From: Warburgia ugandensis
Taxonomy: Eukaryota; Streptophyta; Magnoliopsida; Canellales; Canellaceae
Assembly (NCBI GenBank): GCA_035236585.1
Contig: CP141127.1
Span: 74,257,495 to 74,321,494 of the forward strand
DNA length: 64,000 nucleotides
Direction: 5' to 3'
Shown here: positions 37,065 to 49,853 of the stretch, piece after piece
Position numbering within the stretch: position 1 is the stretch's first letter
How the letters are laid out: each line of letters begins with the position of its first letter
Position numbers and translations under genes: made by a program
Notes under the pieces: generated by a model
What the model was told of the DNA's origin: nothing
Database searches by the model: none
What the model saw: the letters and a program-made list of their open reading frames with translations, nothing else

Positions 37065-39490
37065 GGTTAATTTATAATTTTGTAATTCCAATATACAAAT
37101 GAAAAATTACACAAAATTATCAATTCTACACCTAAAAGAGCAATTTCACCTTCCAAGCTACATCATTGATTACACATGCCAAAAATGAAGTGATGGAGGT
37201 TCAAAATGATCATTGAGTGTCACTGTCAAAGGTAGAGTGGTTAGAAACACGATGCTCAGCTCCTACTCATATGAGGGTGAAAAGGTGGAAAATAAACCAT
37301 GCACAATTGTATATATGTCACCATATTAAGAAGCTTATGAGGGAATTTCAATTCATGTACAATGAAAACTTCTTAGAAAGAAAAGAAGAATGGGGCTAAC
37401 ATGAAGATCTTTTGCTTATTTTCTCTCTCCTACTTAACTAAAGGAAGGAGAATTAACCAATGATTGGATGTCTTATCCATAGAAGGTATCGAAGCACACT
37501 TGATCAACATGAAGCATATGAAGAGCTACAAGAATCAAGGCCAATCATTCTAAGGAAATCCAATCCAATGATGGAGCAAAAATGAAGTTATAAGGAAGAT
37601 TTAAATGGAATCACATCCATCTAAGTAAGGATAAGTATGATTTGAGGTCTAAGATTGAAGTAAACTAAAGAAGGAAACCCTAGCCACCTTCCTATGTTGA
37701 AAAGTCAACCCTAAACCGTAAGGAAAGGAAGATCTCAACCACCCATCTTCATCTAATGGTCATACATCTTAAGGGTTTCTAAAAACAAAACATATACACC
37801 CACTTGAATTCCACAATCTTCCTTTAGCACTTTCTAATTTTGAAATCCCTTGATTCCTCCACCTACTTTCCTTTATTTTCTCTTTTCTTCCTATCTATTT
37901 CCCTTTCTACTTATTCCTCACTATTTTATCAACTTATTTCTCTTTGTTTTCTTCTCACCACATTCCTTTTTCCACCCACTATCCCATATTAGAAAATGAT
38001 GCCTCCCAACCTTGGATACATTTACTAAATCCACTCCACCTTCCTTCCTTTTCTCTTAAGCTACATCTTTCATTTCTTTCCTTTCCCCATGCATTCCATT
38101 CCTCACTTATCCTTTCCTCTTCTTATTTCTATTCTTTTCCATCTTATTCTCTTCATATTTTCATCCCACTTCCATATATAGAAAAAACATACCCCCTTAA
38201 TCTAGCCCTTCATTGAAATCCAATTAAGTGGCTTAGATTTTAACCATCCATCCTTATGAATTTATTTCCTCAAACTTTATATATAAGATGTGAAAAAGAA
38301 GAAAAACTTTTATATCTTACCTTTTCCTTGTACTTGAAAGCTAAATGTAGGAGAAATAGAGGGAGAGAGATCATTTTTATCAAAGCTTCCCTAAGATTAA
38401 AGACAATCCATTGGAGAAGCAGTAAGGAACCTCTTCCATTCCCACATCCCTTTCTTTCTTTCTTTCTTACATCTTCTTCATCATTGCCCTTCTTTCTATT
38501 ATAATCTTTCATGTATAACATCAATAGGAATTACACACACCGTTGTGGATCTTACATGTCTAGTATGCATTCTCCCTTAGTCTTGCATTAATTCTTTCTT
38601 CCTTCATCTTTTAAGCTTTGCATATCATACCATCATTACTTTCTTACACTCTTCCTTACTTTCATCCTTATGAAACATGCATAGCACCCACATTTATCAC
38701 TTTTGATTTGCATGCATACCTCCCATCCTTTCTTACACACCTGCCCTTCATCCTTCCTCACACACTTGCCCTTCATCCTTCCTCACTTTCACATGCACAC
38801 ACCATTCCTTCACTGTTTTCCAATCCTAGCCCTTATACTTCTATTTTCCATCTTTCTTTTCTTCTTTTGCAATCTTGGAATAAGGGAAAAGAATAACACT
38901 TTATAATGGTAGTCAGTGACTATTCTAATTCCTTAAACTTGTTAACGATTTCATTGGTCTTGTGGCATTTGGATTAAGGAGGTGAGAAAAGGTTGGTTGT
39001 AGATTAGTATACTTTGAGATGAATGTAAGTATGTAGGCCCTTATTGATGACACAGTAAGAAGACCATAAAGTAGAGTTCAAGCCCAAAAAAGAAGAAGAG
39101 AACATGTAAAGATCCTTATTGAGGGATACAATGAAGGGCTCTTATAATGCTCGCTTCAAGGAAGTTTCTTTGTTTTCTTTGTTTTTCTTTTCTTCCTTTA
39201 TTGTAATCCATGTAATACAATCTTCATTAGTAAAAAGTTATTTTCCTTTCCATAGTTAGTTTACTTTTTTTCCTTGCTTTATGCCTTAGTTTCTTACTTT
39301 GAATTAGTTACTTAGATTAGTTTTTTAGTTTAAAGTTCTTCCTTTCTTTCCTTGTTATCTAGGTTAAAGAAAAGCAACTTAAGTTTTAATTAAATCTCAT
39401 TTATCAAAGAGTCCTCATGGGATTAACCTGTATTTGCTTTTTCTATACTTCAATAGAACCATGAACTTGGGTTAATTATTAAGACACATC
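37065..39490 (+). mobile_element. Probable long Ty3/gypsy LTR, pyrimidine-rich
   Basis: It has the same internal architecture as the L1 LTRs at 2643 and 15806. The start has ATTACACAAAATTATCAATT-like sequence. A very CT-rich block runs from 37800 to 38900, with short direct repeats such as CTGCCCTTCATCCTTCCTCA/CTTGCCCTTCATCCTTCCTC at 38740-38785. A phrase AATCCATGTAATACAATCTTC follows near 39207, and the end reads CTCATGGGATTAACCTG near 39415. Open frames in the CT-rich part are composition artefacts. Exact termini and target duplication were not found. Confidence 0.5.
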
Positions 39491-41221
39491 TAAGAAATAG
39501 GTTGCTCAACTGAGGAACATCAAACTTGAATGTTGAGAGTTAGGAGATGTACGTGGTAACATGCAACTTGGTGCACTTGTTTCCATCATATTGAACCATG
39601 TCTAGCATCTTAAATCCTTAAAAATAACTACCTTAGGGAATAATTCAAGAATTCTAAGATCAAGGTTATGGGGGGCTATCTACTAACAATTCTCAAAGGT
39701 GGACTTACTTTCTCTCAGTTCCTTTGCCAATTCTTCTATCATGGAATTCCTTAGGAAGGGTTGAGAGTGGTCTAATTGCTTGGAAGAACTTTCTATCTTG
39801 ATATTAGGGCTTGCATTGGTTTGATGATTCAATTGTTCATTTTCTATAGCAAGTTGGTCAATTCAAGCAAATGCATCACAAAGGATGATCGAGGTATAGA
39901 AAGTTGTATGAGGAAGTCCTTAGACTCTTGGGAAAACTTAGATGGTGATGACTTACTTCTCTTATGGAGCAATGGTTACCTAAAATGGAAAATTATAAGC
40001 TCAAAAATCATGGAAAAGAAATTTATTTAAAAAATAATTTTAGTTGAAGAACAAATGCAGGAACATGGATGAATGCCTTTGAAACAAAGGACGCTTTTGT
40101 TTGCTAGAAAGTTAGATGGAAAGGGAATTATGTTTCCTTCTCTTCTTGGGAATTGAGCTTGAGGAGAGGGTCTACTCCTCCATATGGAAAATCAAAGAGA
40201 GGATTTTCTACCTTTCTTTAAGGATCATTTTTGTGGAAGATAGAAAAAGAGAAGATCCTATTTTCCCTCTTCTGAAATTTTGGGTATGAGAAATCAAAGA
40301 AAATTATGTCTTTTTCCCTTTGGGAGTAAAACATGAAGGAGAGAAGTTCCATTGAGAACATAATATCAAAAAAGAAATTATTATGATACCCATTTTCTTT
40401 TTTAGAAATGTTTTTGATGATGGGAAGAGAAAATCATATTTGTTTTTGGGATTTGCATAGGAAAATTTAAGAGAGAGCAGAATCTTTCCTCTTTGAAAAT
40501 TGAATTTGGAGAAAGAATTTGAGATGAAAAAGGAGATGAAGAATTTGTTTCCCCTTTTGATTGTAGAGCTTGAAAAAATGCCTTTTCCTTTTAAAAATTT
40601 TGAATTTTTTCCTTGATTGAGTTTTTAGAGTTTTTCTTTTTTTAATGGGAACATTGAGAGAGGAATTCAAATGTTCGGAATGACACACTTGTTTGAGGTG
40701 TGAGGCCTATCAATGGAAGAGTATCCTAGAAGGCTATGACATATGTCCTAACCATTGCAGGACATACTATAACTTTCTATGGTGGATTACATGCACATGA
40801 TGTTCATGAGAGATATATAGGCTTATGTTTTGGTTTCATTGGTATACATCATGTATTGTTAACCAATAGTCACTTAGAAGTCATCCATCAATGATACATG
40901 GTTATTTGATTCCTTTTTAAGACACTTAAGGTGCAATGCTGAGAGTTGGACCTTTCATTTGCCTTCGTAGTACCTAGTAATATCAAGTAGAGGCCTAATT
41001 TAATGAGTGTCGAGCTAATAGAGGAAGGGTATGCAAATATAAATCCTATAAGAATGTAATGCATGAGTAAACTTTCTGAAAGGAATTGCTCTTTCTAGCT
41101 TCTATTTGTCAATTTGAAGGAAGCAAGTTAACAAATATAGGTAGAATGACTTGCTTCATTTGTTAACTTTTTATTTGTTAATCACTAATTTCTAAATTTT
41201 TGGACTCATGAAAGGTAAAAC
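39491..41221. other. Unassigned DNA, LTR/leader-like
   Basis: No gene supported. The part 40080-40690 has AGAAATCAAAGAAAATTATG- and TTTCCCTCTTCTGAAA-type sequence like the leader of the R2 copies (43340-44160) and may be another R2 fragment. The rest shows nothing recognised. Confidence 0.35.
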
Positions 41222-42640
41222 AAACTAAGGGGTGTCCAGAATGGAGTTGCCAAGCTAAAGTTATACACATTTTTTAAGGGCCCACATTCTTAAAAGAGTT
41301 TTATTATCCTACCCTAGATTAGAATTTGTGATTTTGTTTGAAGGCGCTTATAGGTGGTTCATGGAAGTCATGCATTTATTTTAATTTTAATTAAGATTTT
41401 AATTGTTAAGGGAAAGACATTAGGATTAGTTTGATCATTTTTAATAGTTTTATTAAAGTCTCTAACCTAAATTCATGTGAGGGCCCAAGGTCTTTATGAC
41501 TCAAATGAGACCAATAAGCCAAAGATCTAACTTTATTATCTCCAAAAACTGAAGTTGTAAGGAACACAAGCAAACCAAACCCCCTTGTTCATCTAAGACT
41601 AAAAGCCTGGTTATCTTGAATTTTGTGTTTCATTAAGATAAAAAAACCTAGGATTAGTAATGAAGAAAGATAAACAATTCCTAAAGAAAGTTATTTATAA
41701 AGAGAAAAGCGCACATACATTCACACTAACGTCATGATCATAAATGGATACATACCACAAACATTGATCATTCTAATGAATTAGACAAATGATACGTCAA
41801 GTTAAAAATAGGGAACTTGTTTATGTGAAAACTAGAAAGATAAAGTGGATACTAATGCTTGAGACTTACTAGGAAGATAAATATGCACGGAATACATAAT
41901 GCATTCAAAGAAACATATCAAATAAGAAAGAAATTAGAAAATTGATTTATGACTATGTATGGTAATAAAACATAGGCAATTGGACTAGTAAACATTGCAC
42001 ATATATGAGTCCTACAAACATGGAAAAACTAGAAACAAAAATATAGATTTAAAACATTATTTTAGACTAGAACATAACTCAAACACATTGCATGCATTAA
42101 TTAAATATCAAAGAAAGTCATAATAGTAGACATTCAATCGCGAACTAAATATGATGAAAACATGTTCAATGAGTAAGAGGATACTTAGAAACATGACAAA
42201 TTGCTACTACAAGTTAGAAACATACTAGAAACACGGAAAATGCTAGTTATAAGCGCACTAATAGAAATTTGGAAACATAAAAATGACTAATCAAACTTTG
42301 ACATGTTAGGAAATTTAAAAATGCTAGGAAAATTAAATGTGCATTCACTAACTATTCTAAATAATATTATAAGATGCTTAAGAAAAGAAAGGTATATTAA
42401 CTTGTTCACAAAAGAAGATGCTTCTCAACAAATGTAATAGAAATAAATTCTTTCTTTCTAGAACTTTTTTCAAGAGAAAACCAAGAGAAAACTTATAAAT
42501 TCATACTATCTTCTAGATTAGGAGTTTAGATTCCTTACATTTTAGGCCTCTCTAGTCCTTAAAGATGTCCAAACTTGAGATCTTTGGTTTAATGGACTCC
42601 TTTGGGTCATTAGGGACCTAATATAGACACTAAATTTTGT
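41222..42640 (-). mobile_element. R2 repeat, left arm of inverted pair (-)
   Basis: On the plus strand it starts GGGGTGTCCAGAATGGAGTTG and TTTTATTATCCTACCCTAG, then AGAATTTGTGATTTTGTTTG. The reverse complement of these phrases is present at 45150-45290 in the right arm (AAACAAAATCACAAATTCTA and AGGGTAAGATACTAAAATCC). The arm is shorter than its partner, lacking the TATA/U3 part, so it is probably truncated at the junction near 42640. Confidence 0.65.
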
Positions 42641-45310
42641 ACCACTTTAATGATTCTCGAGGGCCCACATCTTTTTTTGCAAAGATACATTTCAAAAAAT
42701 TCCAAATAGCTGAATATTTTCCAAGGTTTTCACAAAAATCATAAAAATTTGAGATTCCAAAAGGGATGCCCAAAAAGTGGCACGTTACAATCATAAAGTG
42801 CCACCTAGAAATTTCCATTCTTTGCTAAACTTGGTACATATGTTGCTTTCTTTTGAAAATTTGTGGAAATGGGGACACTTGGACAATTATAAACGCTATA
42901 TACTAAAATATTTACAATCATGCCGTCGAAAGCTACTGTGTAGTGACCATGCAAGGCCACTATATGATTGTAGATTGCAAGCCCTCTAGATTATACAAAA
43001 ACCTAACAAAACATATTTTGACATTGAATTTTCTTGTATTTGAATTTACCACTTATGCTGCCCACAATTTCTATAAATAGAGGTCTCTTACCTTATTTGC
43101 ATCATGAGATAGCATGAAAAAATAAAGAAAAGTTTCATCTTGGGTGTCTTTCTTGCATTTCTAGTATTCTTTGCATCATTTCTCTCTCTGTGCCTCTCTC
43201 TCTATCACTCAATTACTTTTACATTTTCTCTTTCATATAGATTAATGATTAGGGTCTTAATTTTGGAAGAAACTCTAGTGGAAATTCTAAATGCTCCCCC
43301 AAGTAAAAACCCTAGTCCCTAAACTACAACTAAAACAAGGATTGAATTCTGTAGTTCATAGTGGAATATCTATCCTAGAAAAGTTAGTTCTCGGTCCTAG
43401 AAGGAAAAGGCCATTTTTATCTATTTTCCATCCCTTTCTTGTATGTTAAAGACAAAATAGGATTTGTAGTTAGACTTGATTTCTAATAGAATTTCTAGAG
43501 GATTTTCTATAGAATTTTCATTATATTTTTTTAAATTGGGCATAAGAATTCTCTCTTTCTTTCAAGTGGAGAGGACTACTGCAATCTCTAATTCTTCCTT
43601 GATGTGAAAGGAGGATTTTCAACCCTGGAAGAAAGAACTAGTTTTCCTCAAAATTCATAGAATATTTTCTTCAATTTAGTCCCTTTATTTTCACTTTCTA
43701 TTAATCTCATTCCGTGAATCTTAGGATGAAACCATAAGTATCAAAGAGGAGTAATTTGGGTTCTTAGGATTTTAGTTTTATGGGTTTCCTTTCAATGAAA
43801 GGTGAAACGCAAGGATGAAAACCTTGATTTCAATAATCTCTCTAGAGTTTTGAACAACTTTCTTCTCTTCACTTGATTTCTCCTCATTTAGAAGAGTGAA
43901 GCACCAAAGTGACCCTTTTCCCATATCTTTTCTTTGAAAGAGCCACTCTAAAAGAAAACAACTTCTTAGGGGAGAATCTAACATGATGTATATGAGGATT
44001 CCCTCCATTAGAAGAAGACAATTTGAATTTACAAGTTTTATTTTCTCTTGATTTTCCTCTTAAAGAAAGTTCAAGGAAAAAAGAATTTGTTTCCATCACA
44101 CTTGATGAGAAACACCTTTTGAGAACAAACAATTCTCTTCTCTAAGTGTTCTATATTATTCTCCTTTAAGTAAATAAGATGTATATATCCACATCTTCAC
44201 CTCTTAGTTGGGGGCATATTTCTAATCTTTAACGTCTATTGCATTTGATTCTTAGTCTCATACACGGTAGTTTCATGTTTCTAGTATCCATTATATTTAA
44301 TTTTCATTTTCTTGTATGTTTCAATTCATTGATTTCATATATCTTGTTTCTAGTTTTGATTCTAACTTTCTAAGCATCCTTGTACATGTATATTCATGCA
44401 TATGATGTGTTTGATCATGACTTAGACTAAGAGACTGTTTACAATCAATGTTGGTACTTCTAGTTTCTTTTCAGTGTTTTTAGGATTCATGCAAAGTTTC
44501 TTTGAATATCCATCTCGTTTCTTAACCCACTAGTTCATGTCTTATTCCGATGACCAGCCATAGATCATGATTTTAGTTTCTTCATATTCCATGTATTTCT
44601 TCGAAAGCATTATATAATCCATTCATTTCTATCTTTCTATGTTAATAAGTCTCATGCATTAGCATCATTTTATGTTTGCAATTTTCAAATAAGCATATTC
44701 TCAACCTTTATTTTAATGTATCATTTGTCTAATTCATTAGAAAGATCAATATTTATCGTATGTTTTCCTTTATGATCATATGAAAGTGTATGTGTTATTT
44801 TCTTTATGAGTGATTTTCTTAATGAACTGCTTATCTTTCTTAATTATTAATTCTAATTTTTTATCTTAATGAAAGGCAAAACTCAAGGTGGTTTGATTTG
44901 CTTACAATCCTTACCACTGTAGTTATTGGATATGTTAAACTTAGATCTTAGGTTTAGTGGACTCCTTTGAGTCATAGGAACATAGGGCCCTCCTTACTTT
45001 TAGATGGTCACTCCCGGCTCATAATTTACTTAGGTTCACATACTAGGTTAAAGATAAATAAAATCACTAGAAAAGATCAAACTAATTATAGTGTATTTTC
45101 CAACAAAAATTAGAAAATTAATTTAAATTAAAAAATATCCATCACCTCCATAAGCCATCCTTATTTGTCATTTCAAACAAAATCACAAATTCTAACATAG
45201 GGTAAGATACTAAAATCCTTTTGAGCATGTGCACACCTAAAAATTTCTACAACTTCACCTAAATGCCTTCATACCTTAGGTGACGACTCTATTCAATAGC
45301 TTACTTAGGT
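42641..45310 (+). mobile_element. R2 repeat, right arm (+), with TATA box
   Basis: Plus-oriented copy. A U3-like part (42641-43070) contains inverted GTAGTGACCATGCAAGGCCACTA-like motifs. It is followed by a TATA box at 43072, a CT/AG-biased leader (43340-44160), the GTTTCTAGT/ATTCATTGATTTC-rich tract shared with 20300-20900 (reverse complement), and a 3' part ending TACCTTAGGTGACGACTC. Gene-like frames in it have no motifs. Together with 41222-42640 it makes a head-to-head inverted repeat. Confidence 0.65.
43072..43080 (+). promoter_or_regulatory. TATA box of R2 LTR (+)
   Basis: TATAAATAG in CTATAAATAGAGGTCTCTTA, followed by CCTTATTTG. The same arrangement occurs on the minus strand at 21985-21993, which supports a real LTR promoter driving transcription to the right. 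Confidence 0.65.
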
Positions 45311-45500
45311 TCATTTAAACTTAGATTAGAAACGTTAAAAAAAAATTATTAGAAAAGATAAACAATTCACAGTAATCCCTCCACTCATAAAATAATTAAT
45401 AAATGCCCTAACCCATTGATAATTCTAACCTAGGGCGAGATAAAATTATCTACCCTTTCCCGATCTGTGGATGCCCTAAAAGGTGCGTACACCAGTGGTA
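45290..45500 (+). repeat. Degenerate tandem copy of the R2 3' end
   Basis: TTACTTAGGTTCATTTAAAC, TTAGAAAAGATAAACAATTC and AATTCTAACCTAGGGCGAGA repeat, in the same order, phrases found just upstream at 45025-45215 (TTACTTAGGTTCACATACTA, CTAGAAAAGATCAAACTAAT, AATTCTAACATAGGGTAAGA). The 3' segment of about 250 bp is therefore present twice in direct orientation. Confidence 0.65.
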
Positions 45501-45539
45501 TAAATTTTGTGCGCCTACGCCGTTCAAATTGGGTTGGCT

Positions 45540-46215
45540 CACCTAATGGTCAGTAGTCTACAACAGGTAATTGCATTCTCTTAGGTTCTGGCCTCATTGT
45601 GCGGTGCTCTCATAAGCTACCTACTATGTCAAGATCGAACAGTGGGGTAGAATGTCGAGCTTTGGATTAACGGCTGTATATCTGTGTTGGTTGGAATCCG
45701 TATTATGAGAACTTTGCATCTTTCCCTCCAGCTCACCCCAATTGTTCTTTGATAATATCAGCACCTCATATATGACCTTGAAAGGGAGTCTTTGTGCAAT
45801 GGTAGAATTGTCATTGTGTGACCATGAGATCACAGGTTTAAGGCATGGACACAGCCTCTTGCAAAATGCAAATTAAGGCTGCATACTATTGACCCTTGTG
45901 GTCCTCCCCTTCTCCGAACCCCGCATACGCAGAAGCTTCGTTCACGGAACCACCCTTTAGCGCCTGATATACGGCAGCTAATCCTATTTATCGTGCCCGC
46001 ACAAAACATATAGAAGAACGGTATGCAAAGGGCCTGCTTCGTGTTCTGTTTGTGTCTACCAGTAATCAAATTACCGATGGACTCACCAAAGGGGCTTCTT
46101 TTATTCGTTTCAATTGATTTAAGAACAACCCCAAGGTCCTTCCGAGTTCCGACCATGAGCTCGAGGGGGGGGCGCAAAGGACAACAGGGTGGCCTAACAG
46201 CTAACACTTTCCTTG
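45540..46215 (+). pseudogene. Ty1/Copia pol 3' end (RNase H), split by a SINE
   Basis: Left of the SINE, the translation gives SFGLTAVYLCWLESVL and QLFFDNIST, matching Copia RNase H (..AAxxLxWLxxLLxxL.., ..CDNxSAxxL..). Right of the SINE it continues ANPIYRARTKHIEE, then GLLRVLFVSTSNQITDGLTK, the final Copia block (NPxxHxRTKHIExxxHxxR...TxxQxADxxTK). The two halves join in frame at the target site. An earlier part (45540-45640) is frameshifted. AGCTCGAGGGGGGGGCG at about 46156 resembles the polypurine tract before the 3' LTR. Upstream pol, integrase and gag are absent. Confidence 0.85.
45777..45962 (+). mobile_element. Au SINE inside Copia RNase H
   Basis: A full-length Au SINE of 186 bp. 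It has a head GGGAGTCTTTGTGCAATGGT, a B box GATCACAGGTTTAAGG, the diagnostic GCCTCTTGCAAAATGCAAAT, TAAGGCTGCATACTATTGAC, CTTCTCCGAACC and the terminal CCACCCTTTAG. The flanking imperfect 13-bp duplications are CCTCATATATGAC (45764-45776) and CCTGATATACGGC (45963-45975). Confidence 0.9.
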
Positions 46216-46480
46216 CTTATCATTTTCACCAAATCTCAGTATCCTATATAATGCTTTAATTGATGTAACTTCTAACTATCATTTTAGTCTTGATTGAGGA
46301 AATCATGGCTCTATTTACTGTAGACAGTAAAGAGATCGAATCATAAAAATAATTGTTCTCTCTCTCGCAATACTGTGTATTACATTCTCTCTCTGTGCGT
46401 TTCTGTCCTTATACCAAAGATGTTTTACTCTTGATGTTTTTGATAGACCGAGATTTCGCTCAATGGTTTTTCCTGTTCAT
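46216..46480 (+). mobile_element. Probable Copia 3' LTR remnant
   Basis: It follows the polypurine-like tract and contains TATATAA at 46242, ACTGTAGACAGTAAAGAG, CTCTCTCTCGCAATAC and CATTCTCTCTCTGTGCG, which is typical of plant Copia LTRs. The right end was not found and no 5' LTR is present. Confidence 0.45.
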
Positions 46481-47276
46481 GGGATGATTTAGGGGCTCTC
46501 GAATGGTTTTGTATTTTGATAACCCGGATGGGGATGAAAAGAGTTTCTTATTACCATTCGAAAAGAATAGTTTTTCGCGCAGTCATGTAATAGATGTCCA
46601 TTTTTGCATTTGGAAGTGTGAGCGAGACCCACTTTTTTCCCAAGGAATGGTGCCAAACAGCACGTCAAAGCCAAAGTTGCCATCCTGGTGGCCGAAGTTT
46701 CCGTGGCGGTCCACCTTGTTGATCTAACCCATTCATAGGATTTCGCCGACTCTAGTTGACTGTTACTCCACTCCAAAAGCAGTTTGGATTGAATGAGTTT
46801 GTAATCTGATAACATGCAATTTTGTCAGAGGAATGAACGGTCAGAAGCACTCTTTAATGGGCGGCAACAAGGAACGAGCAAAGGGCATAGTTTTTCGGAT
46901 ATTAGAAATCACCAAGTGTTTGGGGTACAAGATAGCTGAAGTCAGGGAACCAGATAAATGAGTCTGATCAACCAAAAATAAGACCACGCAAATCTGCGGC
47001 AGTATGGAGACTTCCTTGCTGATGCACCGTATGGGATCATTCCTCTCTTTCCATTATATATCAAAGTCATTTATCTGGTTGGCCAAGCTAGAAATGAACC
47101 TCTTACAAAAACTCGAACTAACTTGACAATTCTAATCCTCCCACTCGTAAGAGCTCGAGCCTCCACTTTTCCACTGCATATGACATTGAACCTAGCTGGG
47201 ACCAAAAGTTGAATCTTCGTTAACAATCAGTACGATCACATGTCCATACAAGTAAAAGAACCGATGAAAAATAACA
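46481..47276. other. Unassigned, more GC-balanced DNA
   Basis: The composition is less AT-rich than its surroundings and no repeat family was recognised. Open frames on both strands at 46489-46815 overlap each other and show no convincing domain. Confidence 0.4.
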
Positions 47277-47365
47277 GGAAAATGTTTAATGGAAATTTAT
47301 TTAACTATGTTTCTTGGGCTTTTCTGAGATAATATGTAGTATATCAAATGTGTAGCTTATTTAAC

Positions 47366-47500
47366 AACAATATTTTGAGTACATGTGAGATATCAAGATT
47401 TATTTAATTGTGATATCTTGGACATATGTGAGATATCAAGTTTAATTAACTGAAATATCTTGGGTATATGTGAAATATTAGGTTTATTTAACATTGTGAC
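47366..47500 (+). repeat. Subterminal repeat, about 44-bp period
   Basis: Three units each combine ATATTTTGAGTACATGTGAG or ATATCTTGG(A/G)(C/T)ATATGTGA(G/A) with ATATCAAG-like sequence and then TTTAATTAA or TTTATTTAA. Degenerate counterparts occur in inverted orientation at 51330-51450. They are likely binding sites within the DNA element's ends. Confidence 0.6.
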
Positions 47501-48495
47501 GGGTGATATATTTGTTGTATTAGAGATATGCCAACCCCTCTTTTTAGTGTAAATTCTAATTGTTTCTAGAGAGAGAAAAATCAACTTCAAACCATGTTAT
47601 TTTTAAAGAGAGAAAAGCATCCCTACATGCTCTAGTCAATGCATGCATGTCACCCATCTCCCTCCTCCCAATGATCTCCATCTACTAGTCTCACTATGAT
47701 CTAGCCCCTTGATTTTGTTCTTATAACTCTAATATCTGCCATCAAAATTGACATAAAATAACATTGACAGTGAGGAGATTAATAAACTAAGAACATTAAG
47801 CAGGAGATCATATCTGCAGGCTCTTTGTTCAATGGAGATTTTATATGGTAAAAGATTCAAGTTTAACTCTGGCTACTAAAAGTATACAGGGGACAAGATT
47901 TGGGTGATCCAACCTTTTATCTTCTAATGACTAAGCGATTGTGGTGTGTGATGAACGATTGCAATTACCAAAAGAGTGCCCTACAAATACTTCAATATAT
48001 GTAATGACCCAAATTTTGGAGACATTTTGTATAAAAACCAAAAATGATGTTGGCTCGTTGCCAACGATATTGTAACTTGGTCTATTTTGGGAATGAATAT
48101 ATATGTTTTATAGTCTTATTAGGTGGTGGGATGTTTGATCTTAATTCACATAGGAAACTTAGGACTTTGTGAAAAAATCAGTGCCACTAGATTCTACACT
48201 CAAAATGGAATCCAACGCCTCAAAGAACGCAGAAAACGGAGCTCGTATGAAGAAGTTATAGGTGTTAGAAGATTGAGGGCATTTTTGTAAAATGTACCTA
48301 AAAACGAAAAAGCCAAAAACCGCAGGGGGCCGTTTTGATAACGGCACCCCATCTTCTTCCTCCTCCAATCCTGTCTCCTGATTTCTCCAAAAACCCCCCT
48401 CTCCGGATTTTTCCAAAAACACCAGCATCGCCTCTACAAGGCGGTGCCAGCGGAAATGGCAGCACGACCATAGGACGGCACCGCCTTCCCTATCC

Positions 48496-48503
48496 TATAA
48501 ATA
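48496..48503 (+). promoter_or_regulatory. TATA box of L2 LTR
   Basis: TATAAATA within CCTATAAATACTCCCCAATC, preceded by the GC-rich U3 and followed by a CT-rich leader, as expected for an LTR promoter reading to the right. Confidence 0.6.
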
Positions 48504-49853
48504 CTCCCCAATCCCCCTTTCTCCACCATGGTATTTCCAGGTTCAAATCTTCGGCAAAGAGGGTTTGAAGAAAACGTTCCAGGCTCCACAGTAGCTGTTC
48601 AGGTACGTTCTCCTCCTCATCCTATTCCTCCCTCCTTTCCCTTTTGTTTTCCCCCAAAGTTCGGCCAAATCTAACGTTTCCCAACCGTAGAACGCCTTGG
48701 GAAGAAGGGTTCGTTCCAGAACCCTCAACGTGACAACCAGGGTTCCGGTAGGGAGCTGAAACCTCAAACAAGGGCGCCATTTCAGGCTGCCCGAGTTGGT
48801 CCTCCTTTCCCTCTCCTTCCCAGCCCAGATCCTCGCTGGATCTGGGTATTTTTCTGATTGGAAATCACCAGTCTTCCGTGAAAAAAACCAAATGGGTGAA
48901 AACCCATCAAAAGAAAGAGCCTCCCAGGGGCACACGAGCATCCCAAGGGTGCACGGCACAATCCAGGGGCACCTGGCTTGATGCGCACCCATGCCAAGCT
49001 CCCTGGGGGCTGTTCTCGAGCACGCGTCACGTGCGAATAGTTTTCTTGGCTCGACCACGATGCATGGGACGTCCTGGGAGCTGAGGCACACCATAGCTGC
49101 ACCTAAGACTTGTTCGCGCAACGCCGTCCAAAGCGCACACCCTGGCGCACCATTCGGACGTACGCACGTGAGCCAACTTGGTTGCAATGCGACTAGGGCG
49201 CACACGTATCCTAGAGCCCATGGCGCGCTCATTCTAGCACCGTGGCGCACAGGACCCTAGGCGCTACATTAGGGTCGTTCGTTGAGGCGCGACTTTTAAA
49301 AATCCAATTTCGGAGCCTATATAACTCCGATTGACGAGCCAAAAGGATTGTTGCGTTCGTAATTTTGACACGAACCCAATTATACAATAAAATGTAGGAC
49401 ATTCTTAGATAAAGAACAAAATGTAGGACATTCTTAGATAAAGAGTAACTTAAAAATATCATAGAGTAACCCCTAGAAACCAACAAATCATATAACATTT
49501 ACCCTATGACCCTAGAAATAACGTTTAGATCTTCTATTTGAATGACATCTAAGACTTTACCAAGGTATTCTCGGGCTCGAATTGAAGACAGGCACGAGCT
49601 AAGTGATAACACACGAGGTAGGTAGTCTGATGCTGCTATGTTTTTATGCATTTCCAACTATATTTGATTTGTAGGTAGTCTGATCATACTTTGTTTTCAA
49701 AATGCATCCCAAACTCTCAGTAAGTTACTTGTTTTTATTATTGTAAGGAGTATGTGTTTTACACCACGTATGCGGGACCTGCTTTCATGATCTTACATTG
49801 AATTAAGAATGCTATTGGGAACTAATGTTTTATACCAGTTACTGATTCATGAC

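Noticed and set aside
37944-38906. Several overlapping open frames rich in Ser, Pro, Leu and Phe
   Set aside because: Composition effect of the pyrimidine-rich LTR. Frames overlap on both strands and have no motif.
46489-46815. Overlapping frames on both strands; one alternate minus-strand phase gives HGNFGHQDGNFGFDVLFGT, faintly like a sterol-desaturase end
   Set aside because: The match is short, its frame is broken on both sides and the expected His clusters are not found upstream.
48543-49250. A 235-residue open frame on the minus strand
   Set aside because: It lies wholly inside a TSD-bounded solo LTR, in its GC-rich part where frames are open on both strands and in several phases. No domain is visible.
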